From NCBI GenBank assembly GCA_900754965.1, contig CAAEEO010000001.1, positions 1 through 16,139 of the forward strand: a stretch of 16,139 nt of DNA. Direction: 5' to 3'. The notes below the pieces were generated by a model. The model was not told where the DNA came from. It made no database searches and saw only the letters and a program-made list of their open reading frames with translations. Below are positions 7,288 to 14,130 of this stretch, in pieces. Source of the stretch: an uncultured Oscillospiraceae bacterium (GTDB taxonomy: Bacteria; Bacillota; Clostridia; Oscillospirales; Oscillospiraceae). Numbering within the stretch: position 1 is the stretch's first letter; each line of letters starts with the position of its first letter. Position numbers and translations under genes: made by a program.

Positions 7288-8570
7288 ATCAATTTTCCTT
7301 CCAGCATCTCCCCGGACACACCGGTGATCCGCACCGTCCGGAGCTGGCCCCGCAGCTCTTCCCCTTCGGTACGGACCGTGCAGTAGTTCTCTCCATGGCC
7401 AAACCAGGTGCTGCCCTGGCAGGTTTCAAACAGAACCTGGATTTCCTTGCCCACGCAGCCCTCCAGGTAAGCGCGGTGCATCTCCTCCGCCACGGCCTGA
7501 GCCTCATGCGCCCGGCGCGCCTTTTCCCCTTTGGTCACCTGCCCGGGCATTTTTTCCGCCTTGGTGCCGGGACGCACGGAATAGGGGAAAATATGCATAT
7601 CCGCAAAACCACACTTGCGGATAAAGGCCAGCGTTTCCGCCTGATCTTCCAATGTCTCCCCAGGAAATCCGGTGATCAGATCGGCCGTGAACGCACAGCC
7701 GGGAAAATAACGGGAGAGAATCTCAATACATTCGTAAAACCGGGCCGTGTCATACTTCCGGTTCATATTCTTCAGCGTTTTATCACAGCCGGACTGCAAA
7801 GACAGATGGAAGTGCGGACACACCCGTCCGGTGGCCTCCAGACGGCGGGCAAAGTCCTCGGTGATCACGGTGGGTTCCAGAGAACCCAGCCGCAGACGCA
7901 TCTCCGGCGCTGCTGCGGCAATGGCCTCCACACAGTCGGCCAGTCCAGGCTCGCCCGGAAGATCTTTTCCGTAAGAGGCAATCTCGATGCCGGTGATCAC
8001 CAGTTCCCGGTATCCCTCCTCCTGCAGCTGACGGGCCTGACGGGCCGCTGCCTCCGCCGGCAGTGACCGCACACGGCCCCGGCTGAAAGGAATCACGCAA
8101 TAGGTGCAGAAGTTCAGGCATCCGTCTTCAATTTTCAGCATGGCCCGGGTCCGTCCCGCCACCGCGCCGGCAGGCAATTCTTCAAACTGCATCCGTTTGA
8201 AGGGGTCGTCTACGCACAATGCCTCCTGTTTCTCAGACACCGCCTGTTCCACAGCGTCTACCAGCGCGTGTTTCTCCCCGCTGCCGAACACCACATCGGC
8301 ACCGATCTCTTTCGCCTCTTCGGGACTGATCTGAGACCAGCAGCCGCACACAATCACCGCTGCTCCGGGGTGGGCCGCCGCCAAATGGCGCACCGCCTGC
8401 CGGGATTTCCGTCCGCTCTCCGCCGTTACGGCGCAGGTGTTGATGATTACGGCATCCGCAATTTCCCCCTCTGCCACCGGATGATGCCCCCGCTGACACA
8501 GCAGAGTCTCCATTGCCTGGGTCTCGTATTGGTTGACCTTACAGCCAAGAGTCGTTATAATGTACTTCAT
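7284..8570 (-). CDS. mtaB: tRNA (t6A37) methylthiotransferase MtaB
   Basis: Radical-SAM enzyme adding a methylthio group to t6A at position 37 of ANN-decoding tRNAs. The 428-residue protein has the three MiaB/MtaB domains in order. The UPF0004 N-domain has cluster cysteines 10, 46 and 77 (in TLGCKVNQYE, NTCAVT and CGCWSQ). The radical-SAM core has CLNFCTYC (Cys151, 155, 158). A TRAM domain starts about residue 368. The MtaB subtype, not MiaB or RimO, is inferred from the KVNQYE start and overall length. The frame is open to 8603, but the ATG at 8570 is preferred: GAGG lies 6 bases upstream and homologues begin at this residue. Its start codon is 31 bp from that of the divergent cysteine desulfurase gene. 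Confidence 0.9.
   Translation of the reverse strand: MKYIITTLGCKVNQYETQAMETLLCQRGHHPVAEGEIADAVIINTCAVTAESGRKSRQAVRHLAAAHPGAAVIVCGCWSQISPEEAKEIGADVVFGSGEKHALVDAVEQAVSEKQEALCVDDPFKRMQFEELPAGAVAGRTRAMLKIEDGCLNFCTYCVIPFSRGRVRSLPAEAAARQARQLQEEGYRELVITGIEIASYGKDLPGEPGLADCVEAIAAAAPEMRLRLGSLEPTVITEDFARRLEATGRVCPHFHLSLQSGCDKTLKNMNRKYDTARFYECIEILSRYFPGCAFTADLITGFPGETLEDQAETLAFIRKCGFADMHIFPYSVRPGTKAEKMPGQVTKGEKARRAHEAQAVAEEMHRAYLEGCVGKEIQVLFETCQGSTWFGHGENYCTVRTEGEELRGQLRTVRITGVSGEMLEGKLI
8533..8561 (+). promoter_or_regulatory. Sigma-A promoter of the cysteine desulfurase gene, inside mtaB
   Basis: TTGACC (8533-8538), a 17-bp spacer and a perfect TATAAT (8556-8561). It lies wholly within the first codons of mtaB on the other strand; the -35 box is the complement of the Lys-Val-Asn codons of the conserved GCKVNQ motif. 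The expected start is near 8568, giving a ~34-nt leader. Confidence 0.82.
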
Positions 8571-8593
8571 GGAATACCTCGATTCAAAAAGGA

Positions 8594-8602
8594 ATGATAA
8601 CA
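8594..8602 (-). promoter_or_regulatory. Possible extended -10 promoter of mtaB
   Basis: On the minus strand TGTTATCAT gives an extended -10 (TG-n-TATCAT, hexamer 5 of 6) with no recognisable -35 box. It overlaps the ribosome site and start codon of the divergent gene. It is the best candidate in the short shared interval, but weaker than the other promoters here. Confidence 0.4.
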
Positions 8603-9747
8603 TGATTTATTTGGATAATGCCGCCACCACACAGGTGTGCCGTGAGGCGGCAGATGCTGCATACGAAATGATGACCGAAACCTTCGGGAATCCCAGTTCC
8701 ACCCATCAGGCAGGCCGCGCGGCGCAAACCGCTCTGAAAAAAGCACGAAAGCAGGTGGCAGACGCGCTGGGCTGTATGCCGGAAGATCTGTACTTCACTT
8801 CCTGCGGTTCTGAAGCTGACAACTGGGCCATTCTCCGCGGTGCCGAGAGCATGTCCCGAAAAGGCCGGCACATCATTTCCTCCACAGTGGAGCACGATGC
8901 CGTGCGGAAATCCCTGGACGAACTGGAGCGTCTGGGATACACCGTCACCCGCCTGCACCCGGACAGCACCGGTGCCATCCCCGTACAGGCCGTGGAAAAC
9001 GCCCTGCAGCCGGACACTGTACTGGTGTCTCTGATGCTGGTCAACAATGAGACCGGCGCCATCACTGACATTGCCGGGATTGCCCGGCTTTTGAAAGATG
9101 CCGGTTCCTCTGCCCTGCTCCACACCGATGCCGTCCAGGGATTTTTGAAAGTTCCTTTCCAGGCCAAAACCCTGGGCGCGGACATGATCAGCATTTCCGG
9201 GCATAAGATTCACGCCCCCAAAGGCATCGGCGCACTGTATATCCGACGGGGAATGCGCCCGGTGTCCAAGCTGCTGCCCTATCTGATGGGCGGCGCCCAG
9301 GAGAACGGGATGCGCGCCGGTACGGAGGCCATGCCCCAGATTGCCGCCTTTGGCGCTGCGGCGGAATTGGGCCGCAAACAGCAGGCATCTGCTGCTGCCC
9401 ACATGCAGTCCCTGCGGGACCGGGCTGTGGAGCAGCTGACCCGGCAGCTGCCGGAGGTACAGGTGATCGGCGGGGGCGCGCCCCACATTCTCTCCCTGTC
9501 CCTGCCGGGATACCGCAGTGAGGTGCTGATGAACTTTTTGGACCAGCGGGGCATCTGTGTATCAAGAAGCTCCGCCTGCAAACAAGGCCGGCGGAGCCAT
9601 GTGCTGGAGGCTATGGGATTGGAGCCAAAAGTCATTGACGGCGCACTGCGGGTCAGTTTTTCCCGCTACACCACCCCGGAAGAGGTGGACGCTTTGTGCG
9701 ATGGCCTGTTAGAGGCCAGCCGGTCACTGTTCACCGTCCTGGGATGA
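8602..9747 (+). CDS. Cysteine desulfurase, NifS/IscS class
   Basis: PLP enzyme that moves sulfur from cysteine onto its own active-site Cys for Fe-S cluster or tRNA thiolation. The 381-residue protein opens MIYLDNAATT. Key residues are His99 (STVEHDA), Asp176 (HTDAVQG), the PLP Lys202 (SGHKIHAPKG) and the catalytic Cys326 in SRSSACKQG followed by SHVLEAMG. The Cys loop reads SRSSAC where most relatives have SSGSAC. The ATG at 8602 is chosen because AAGG lies nine bases upstream and the protein begins as in the family; an upstream in-frame start would extend through the promoter. It resembles the desulfurases paired with ThiI for 4-thiouridine in tRNA, but thiI is not next to it, so I give no symbol. 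Its 3' end overlaps the convergent gene. Confidence 0.9.
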   Translation: MIYLDNAATTQVCREAADAAYEMMTETFGNPSSTHQAGRAAQTALKKARKQVADALGCMPEDLYFTSCGSEADNWAILRGAESMSRKGRHIISSTVEHDAVRKSLDELERLGYTVTRLHPDSTGAIPVQAVENALQPDTVLVSLMLVNNETGAITDIAGIARLLKDAGSSALLHTDAVQGFLKVPFQAKTLGADMISISGHKIHAPKGIGALYIRRGMRPVSKLLPYLMGGAQENGMRAGTEAMPQIAAFGAAAELGRKQQASAAAHMQSLRDRAVEQLTRQLPEVQVIGGGAPHILSLSLPGYRSEVLMNFLDQRGICVSRSSACKQGRRSHVLEAMGLEPKVIDGALRVSFSRYTTPEEVDALCDGLLEASRSLFTVLG

Positions 9748-11037
9748 ATCCTCCTGCTTGGGCCGGGATGTTTTCCGGCGTTTCCGCTCTCCCTCTTCCC
9801 GGGGAATGGGTTCCCCGGTCTCCGGGTCCATACGGGACATATTGATATACTGCGCGGTCTGTGTAGACAGGCCGCGTTTTTTCAGGCCCATATCCACCAA
9901 AGACTGGTAGCCGGCGCTAAGCACCACAAACAGCGGCACGCCGATGATCATGCCGGGAATGCCAAACAATGCGCCGCACACCACAATGGAGAACATCACC
10001 CAGAATCCGCTGATGCCCACCCGGCTGCCCAGAATCTTGGGTCCGATAATATTGCCGTCCACCTGCTGAATGATCAGGATCAAGACGATAAACACCAGTG
10101 CTTTCACCGGCTCCACCATCAAAATCAGCAGTGTGCCAGGCACGGCGCCCAGGAAGGGGCCGAACACCGGGATAATGTTGGTCACGCCCACGATCACGCT
10201 GATGAACGCAGCATACGGCAATTTCAATACATTGCAGCACACGAAAGTGATTGCGCCAATGATGAGGGAGTCCAGCACCTTTCCGCTGATAAAGCCCATA
10301 AATGCGTCATCTGCGAAATGAACCACATTCAGCACCCGCTCCGTGCGCTCGATTCCCAGCGCACTGTACAGCAGCTTTTTCGTGTTTGCCGCAAAGGTCT
10401 CCCGGTTGTGCAGCAGATAGCAGGCCACCACAAAGCCAATGGCGATATTCAGCAGAAACTTCAGTACTTTATAGACGCCGGTGGTCAGATTCGTGATGAA
10501 ACTGCCCACCTGGGGCAGGAACTCGTTGCTGATCCAGTTCAACAGGTCTTGTGACAGATTCTTGGTGGCCTCTTCCAACTGGGCGCTCAGTTCCGGATTA
10601 TTATCAAACGCCCGTTCAATCAAGCTGACCAAAGTGTTCATATAATTGTTGTAGTTCACAACGATATTTTCTACGCTGGTATAAATAGACGGAATGACCA
10701 GCCGCATGATGACCGTGATGGCCGCCAACGCCACTGCCACGGAAATAGCGATAGAAATCGCGCGGGGAGCGCCACCGGAGCGCCACTTGCCCTTGGTGCG
10801 CCAGATTGCCACCGGGCCGATCACTTTATACTCCAGCCAACGGGTCAGCGGCAGCAGAATATACGCAATGATGAATCCCCAGATAAAGGGACTGAGGATC
10901 TGCAGCGCATATTTGATTACGCCCGCAATCTCCCCCAGGTGCCCCAAAAGCAGGTAAAACAACACGCATCCGGCCAGAACACTGAACGCCGTGACACCCC
11001 ATGCAAAATATTGAGAGTCTTTTCCGAATTTATTCAC
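9724..11037 (-). CDS. AI-2E family (UPF0118) membrane transporter
   Basis: A 437-residue polytopic membrane protein with about eight hydrophobic segments (near residues 14-32, 43-63, 96-113, 195-213, 255-275, 277-300, 302-325 and 345-376). Family motifs are NIIPVFGPFLGAVPG (287-301) and QQVDGNIIGPKILG (324-337). The family is named after E. coli TqsA, which exports autoinducer-2, but other members act as cation antiporters or are uncharacterised, so the substrate is open. The C-terminal ~30 residues form a charged, Arg/Lys-then-Asp/Glu-rich cytoplasmic tail. The start is GTG at 11037 with AGGAG six bases upstream. The last 24 bp overlap the end of the convergent desulfurase gene. Confidence 0.9.
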   Translation of the reverse strand: MNKFGKDSQYFAWGVTAFSVLAGCVLFYLLLGHLGEIAGVIKYALQILSPFIWGFIIAYILLPLTRWLEYKVIGPVAIWRTKGKWRSGGAPRAISIAISVAVALAAITVIMRLVIPSIYTSVENIVVNYNNYMNTLVSLIERAFDNNPELSAQLEEATKNLSQDLLNWISNEFLPQVGSFITNLTTGVYKVLKFLLNIAIGFVVACYLLHNRETFAANTKKLLYSALGIERTERVLNVVHFADDAFMGFISGKVLDSLIIGAITFVCCNVLKLPYAAFISVIVGVTNIIPVFGPFLGAVPGTLLILMVEPVKALVFIVLILIIQQVDGNIIGPKILGSRVGISGFWVMFSIVVCGALFGIPGMIIGVPLFVVLSAGYQSLVDMGLKKRGLSTQTAQYINMSRMDPETGEPIPREEGERKRRKTSRPKQEDSSQDGEQ

Positions 11038-11054
11038 TGTTTTCTCCTATATTT

Positions 11055-11074
11055 CCGCCGTAATCTTCCGGCGG
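11055..11074 (-). promoter_or_regulatory. Leader hairpin before the AI-2E-family gene
   Basis: CCGCCG (11055-11060) and CGGCGG (11069-11074) form a 6-bp all-GC stem with an 8-nt loop, ending six bases upstream of the AGGAG ribosome site in the mRNA leader. It may tune translation or mRNA stability. There is no T run, so it is not a terminator. Confidence 0.45.
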
Positions 11075-11117
11075 TCTGGTTAAAACGAACCGATCCGAGT
11101 CCTGCCCGGATGTCCCT

Positions 11118-11146
11118 ATTTTAATGTCCCCCACTCCTTTCGTCAA
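11118..11146 (-). promoter_or_regulatory. Sigma-A promoter of the AI-2E-family gene
   Basis: TTGACG (11141-11146, minus strand), a 17-bp spacer and TAAAAT (11118-11123). Ten of twelve positions match consensus. The expected start is near 11111, leaving a leader of about 74 nt that contains the hairpin at 11055-11074. Confidence 0.8.
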
Positions 11147-11165
11147 CATGAAATCCGTTCAATTT

Positions 11166-11174
11166 TGAAATAAT
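11166..11174 (+). promoter_or_regulatory. Possible extended -10 promoter for the dac leader or a small RNA
   Basis: TG-A-AATAAT is an extended -10 with five of six hexamer positions. No -35 box is recognisable at the normal spacing. It lies back to back with the AI-2E-family promoter. This is a weak call. Confidence 0.3.
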
Positions 11175-11193
11175 CAGATTTATGTAAACTCTT

Positions 11194-11228
11194 TTGCATA
11201 TTTGCCTCAATTCCGGCGAAATATGCAA
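11194..11228. repeat. 13-bp-arm dyad (operator or RNA hairpin)
   Basis: TTGCATATTTGCC (11194-11206) faces GGCGAAATATGCAA (11215-11228) across an 8-nt centre; the arms match perfectly apart from one extra G in the right arm. No T run follows on either strand, so it is not a simple terminator. It may be a regulator site or the first stem of a structured RNA. Confidence 0.65.
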
Positions 11229-11268
11229 TGTTGAAAACTCTGTTGGAACTGTTGGAAAGTGTGGAAAA
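11229..11268 (+). repeat. Four imperfect TGTTGGAA-like repeats
   Basis: Nine-mers TGTTGAAAA, TGTTGGAAC, TGTTGGAAA and TGTGGAAAA begin at 11229, 11241, 11250 and 11260 (spacings 12, 9 and 10 bp). The last differs at one position from the DnaA-box complement TGTGGATAA. They adjoin the dyad directly. Function is unknown. Confidence 0.55.
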
Positions 11269-11353
11269 TCAACCATTTCCAAAAACCGCCTCTCCTCCAA
11301 TATTCATTTTCCGCAGAAAAACTTCTATTTTATGTCATCCTTCGTCAACTTTT

Positions 11354-11379
11354 TCCGTCCGCAAAGGACGGATATTTTT
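11354..11379 (+). terminator. Terminator-like hairpin upstream of dac
   Basis: TCCGTCC (11354-11360) and GGACGGA (11366-11372) form a perfect 7-bp stem with a GCAAA loop, followed on the plus strand by TATTTTT. No plus-strand gene ends before it in the preceding 1.6 kb except the desulfurase gene, which is separated by an oppositely oriented gene. So it would act on a leader or small RNA. Confidence 0.65.
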
Positions 11380-11411
11380 CTCTTCTGAGCCATACAGTGG
11401 TAATACCTTTG

Positions 11412-11430
11412 GGGGTTCCGGAGGAACTCC
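11412..11430 (+). promoter_or_regulatory. Leader hairpin near the dac ribosome site
   Basis: GGGGTTCC (11412-11419) pairs with GGAACTCC (11423-11430), an 8-bp stem with one G-U pair and a GGA loop. It ends 17 bases before the GGGAGG ribosome site. Its TTCC arm could alternatively pair with the GGAA next to the ribosome site, so it might influence translation; that is inference. Confidence 0.4.
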
Positions 11431-11459
11431 ACACCCTGTAACATTCGGGAGGAATCGGT

Positions 11460-12629
11460 TTGAAACGTATCATTTCACTGCTTATCGTAATTTGCCTGCT
11501 GACGGCACCTGTCGGTGCCGTGGACACCCTGTCCGACGACGCCGTGCCCATCCAGGCACCGTCGGCCTGCCTGTTGGAAAAATCCACCGGGCAGGTCCTG
11601 TACGAGAAAAACGCCTATGAGCACCGGCTCATTGCCAGTGTCACCAAGGTCATGACACTGCTTTTGGTCATGGAGGCCCTGGATGACGGTACCCTCACCC
11701 CGGAAACCCTCATCACCGCCAGCCGCCACGCATCAGAAATGGGGGGCAGTCAAATTTGGCTGGAAGAAGGAGAGCAAATGACTGTGGAGGAGATGCTCAA
11801 ATGCGTCACGGTGGTCTCTGCCAATGACTGCGCCGTGGCTCTGGCGGAGCATCTCGCCGGTTCTGAGGAGGCCTTTGTACAAAAGATGAATGACCGGGCC
11901 CGTCAGCTGGGCATGGCGGACACCCACTTTACCGACTGCACAGGCTTGTTTGATTCCCCGGAGCATTACTCCTGCGCTCACGATGTGGCCGTCATGGCCC
12001 GGGAGCTGATCTCTCACGAGAAGATCAAAACTTACTCCACCATCTGGATGGACAATGTACGGGGCGGTGAATTTGCGCTGTCCAACACCAACAAGCTCAT
12101 CCGCTACTATCCCGGCGCCACCGGACTGAAAACCGGGTATACCTCTGCCGCCGGGTACTGTCTGGCTGCCACTGCCCAGAGGGACGGGGTGGAATACGTG
12201 GCAGCCGTTCTGGGTGCCGAAACTTCCGAACAGCGCTTTGGCAGCGCCCGGACGCTGCTGGATCATGGATTTGCCAACTATGGACTCTGCCCGCTCCACC
12301 CGGACGAAGTGCTGCCGCCAATCCCGGTGGTTCTGGGGCAGGCGGACAGCGTCCAGCCGGTCTATCCTGCGCAGGAACATATCCTGTTGGAAAAAAGTCA
12401 GCTGTCCGCCCTGCGATACGATCTGCGCTTGTCTGAACAGGTGCAAGCCCCTGTCCAGGCCGGAGATTCTCTGGGGGTTCTCACAGTCTATGCCGGCGAT
12501 ACCGCCGTGGCCGATGTGCCGCTTGTCGCCGGAAATTCCGTGGACCGCATGGGGGTGTGGGACATTTTTAAGGTACTGCTGAAAATCCTGTGCTGCGATG
12601 GGCACGCTGTTCCCACACCTGCAGAATGA
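11460..12629 (+). CDS. D-alanyl-D-alanine carboxypeptidase (peptidase S11, DacF/PBP5 type)
   Basis: Secreted penicillin-binding enzyme that removes the terminal D-Ala of peptidoglycan stem peptides. The 389-residue precursor has a signal peptide (residues 1-20: basic MKR, hydrophobic core, cleavage near GA-VD). The three active-site motifs are in order: Ser60-Val-Thr-Lys63, Ser120-Ala-Asn122 and Lys224-Thr-Gly226. A PBP5 C-terminal beta domain follows (about 285-360). The C-terminus has an amphipathic hydrophobic stretch (WDIFKVLLKILC, about 366-377) typical of membrane anchoring in this class. The start is TTG at 11460, supported by GGGAGG seven bases upstream. DacF in Bacillus is sporulation-linked, but nothing here proves a sporulation sigma-factor promoter, so no gene symbol is given. 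Confidence 0.92.
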   Translation: MKRIISLLIVICLLTAPVGAVDTLSDDAVPIQAPSACLLEKSTGQVLYEKNAYEHRLIASVTKVMTLLLVMEALDDGTLTPETLITASRHASEMGGSQIWLEEGEQMTVEEMLKCVTVVSANDCAVALAEHLAGSEEAFVQKMNDRARQLGMADTHFTDCTGLFDSPEHYSCAHDVAVMARELISHEKIKTYSTIWMDNVRGGEFALSNTNKLIRYYPGATGLKTGYTSAAGYCLAATAQRDGVEYVAAVLGAETSEQRFGSARTLLDHGFANYGLCPLHPDEVLPPIPVVLGQADSVQPVYPAQEHILLEKSQLSALRYDLRLSEQVQAPVQAGDSLGVLTVYAGDTAVADVPLVAGNSVDRMGVWDIFKVLLKILCCDGHAVPTPAE

Positions 12630-12681
12630 CTTGCTCTTTCGTAGCTCTTCTCCACTTTTCGTACATTCGAGCGGTTTTGAT

Positions 12682-12709
12682 TTGCCTTTTCCCGGATTCA
12701 GTGTATAAT
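12682..12709 (+). promoter_or_regulatory. Sigma-A promoter of pgi
   Basis: TTGCCT (12682-12687), a 16-bp spacer and a perfect TATAAT (12704-12709), in the 114-bp gap between the carboxypeptidase gene and pgi. The expected start is near 12716, only about 28 nt before the pgi ATG. I see no terminator for the upstream gene in this gap. Confidence 0.65.
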
Positions 12710-12743
12710 AAAATCAAGAATCTGAACGAAAGGAAGTCTACTT

Positions 12744-14024
12744 ATGATTAAAGTCGATTTATCTGGCGTTTCTCCCTTCTTTTCCGGCATGGGTCCGGAT
12801 TATGCCGAAGTAGCCGCTGCCCACCGCACACTGGCGGAAGGTTCCGGTCTCGGTGCAGAATTCACTGGTTGGCTCTCCCTTCCGCAAAATATGGCAGACG
12901 GCGAATTGAAACAGATTCTGTCGTTGGCCAAGCGCATCCGCTCCCGCTCCCAGGCCCTGGTGGTCGTGGGCATCGGCGGCTCCTACCTGGGCGCTCGGGC
13001 CGCTGTGGATCTGCTCCGCCCCACCCGCGCCCCGGAAGATCCGGACATCATCTTCGTGGGCAACACCCTGTCCCCCGATGCCATGATGGACACCCTGCTC
13101 CGTCTGGGCGATCAGGATTTTGACCTCTGCGTCATTTCCAAGTCCGGCACCACCCTGGAGCCTGCACTGGCTTTCCGGATGTTCAAAGGTCTGCTCCAGT
13201 CCAAATACGGTGCAGCCGGCGCCAAAAAGCGGATCACCGCCATCACAGACGCCCGCCGGGGCGTGCTGCATGACATGGCCGTCAGCGAAGGTTGGGAGAC
13301 CTTTGTCGTTCCTGATGATGTGGGCGGCCGATTCAGCGTCCTGTCTGCTGTGGGACTGGTCCCCATGGCTGTGGCCGGTCTAGATGTGCAGAAAGTCATC
13401 GACTGCGCCATCGAAGAATTCAAAGTCATGGATCTGCGCAGTCCGGAAAACCCCGCCTGGCAATACGCCGCCACCCGGCAGCACCTGTATCAGAACGGAC
13501 GGAATATCGAAATTCTTGCCAGCTATGAGCCTTCTTTCCGTTTCTTTGCCGAATGGTGGAAACAGCTCTATGGCGAGAGCGAAGGGAAAAATGGCATCGG
13601 TATTTTCCCGGCCAGCGTGGAGTTCACTGCTGACCTGCACTCCATGGGTCAGTTCATTCAGGACGGCCCCCGGACCCTCTTTGAATCCGTGGTCAGCTTT
13701 GCCCAGGATCGGCACAGCTTTACCGTTCCCTTCGATGTGGGCGACAATGACGGACTGAACTACCTGGCCGGCAAACAGTTGGGCGAGGTCTGCCGCATTG
13801 CCGCAGCGGCCGTAAAACAGGCCCATATCGACGGCGGCGTACCCAACATCTCCATCCAGGTTCCCAAACGGGACGAGGAAGGATTCGCCTCTCTGGTCTG
13901 TTTCTTCGAGTTGTCCTGCGCCTTGTCCGGCTATGTTTCTGGCGTCAATCCCTTTGATCAGCCCGGTGTGGAGGCCTACAAGAAGAATATGTTCCGGATG
14001 CTGGGAAAACCGGGTGCCGTATAA
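12744..14024 (+). CDS. pgi: Glucose-6-phosphate isomerase
   Basis: Cytoplasmic glycolytic enzyme interconverting glucose-6-phosphate and fructose-6-phosphate. The 426-residue length fits the short bacterial form found in Bacilli and Clostridia. Conserved elements: VVVGIGGSYLGARA (73-86), phosphate-binding SKSGTT (132-137), the PGI signature DDVGGRFSV (191-199), catalytic Glu278 in GESEGK, His299 in DLHSMGQ, and the C-terminal Lys in VEAYKKNMF. The ATG has AAAGGAAG seven bases upstream. It has its own promoter and probably forms a single-gene unit. Downstream there is only an AT palindrome (AAAATATATTTT, 14030-14041), not a normal terminator. Confidence 0.95.
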   Translation: MIKVDLSGVSPFFSGMGPDYAEVAAAHRTLAEGSGLGAEFTGWLSLPQNMADGELKQILSLAKRIRSRSQALVVVGIGGSYLGARAAVDLLRPTRAPEDPDIIFVGNTLSPDAMMDTLLRLGDQDFDLCVISKSGTTLEPALAFRMFKGLLQSKYGAAGAKKRITAITDARRGVLHDMAVSEGWETFVVPDDVGGRFSVLSAVGLVPMAVAGLDVQKVIDCAIEEFKVMDLRSPENPAWQYAATRQHLYQNGRNIEILASYEPSFRFFAEWWKQLYGESEGKNGIGIFPASVEFTADLHSMGQFIQDGPRTLFESVVSFAQDRHSFTVPFDVGDNDGLNYLAGKQLGEVCRIAAAAVKQAHIDGGVPNISIQVPKRDEEGFASLVCFFELSCALSGYVSGVNPFDQPGVEAYKKNMFRMLGKPGAV

Positions 14025-14060
14025 CCGACAAAATATATTTTACAAAATTGCTAAATCTAC

Positions 14061-14089
14061 TTGCACTTCTGAGAAAAATATGTTAATTT
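14061..14089 (+). promoter_or_regulatory. Possible promoter of the small P-loop gene
   Basis: TTGCAC (14061-14066), 17 bp, then TAATTT (14084-14089) with an extended -10 TG at 14081-14082. The hexamers are poor (three of six each), but the TG element and AT-rich surroundings make it plausible. Read-through from pgi is the alternative. Confidence 0.4.
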
Positions 14090-14130
14090 ATACACAGAAC
14101 ATCATCTCTTAGAAAAGGAGCGTGACTAAT

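Larger units (their letters stand above)
11147..11459. other. Structured gene-free interval upstream of the D-Ala-D-Ala carboxypeptidase gene
   Basis: No credible protein is encoded; the short open frames here have no ribosome site. In order the interval holds a possible plus-strand extended -10 (TGAAATAAT, 11166-11174), a long dyad (11194-11228), four TGTTGGAA-like repeats (11229-11268), an AT-rich stretch, a terminator-like hairpin with T run (11354-11379), a second hairpin (11412-11430), and the ribosome site GGGAGG just before the start codon. It could be a long regulated leader or a small RNA followed by a short leader. Confidence 0.6.

Noticed and set aside
11194..11388. 64-codon plus-strand open frame within the dac upstream interval
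   Set aside because: It has no ribosome site, its start lies in the dyad, and its end runs through the terminator-like hairpin; composition is not protein-like.
11733..12605. 290-codon minus-strand frame opposite the carboxypeptidase gene
   Set aside because: Antisense to intact SxxK/SxN/KTG coding sequence; no ribosome site or motif.
14030..14041. AAAATATATTTT palindrome after pgi as a terminator
   Set aside because: All A/T with no loop and no separate T run; too weak to call a terminator.
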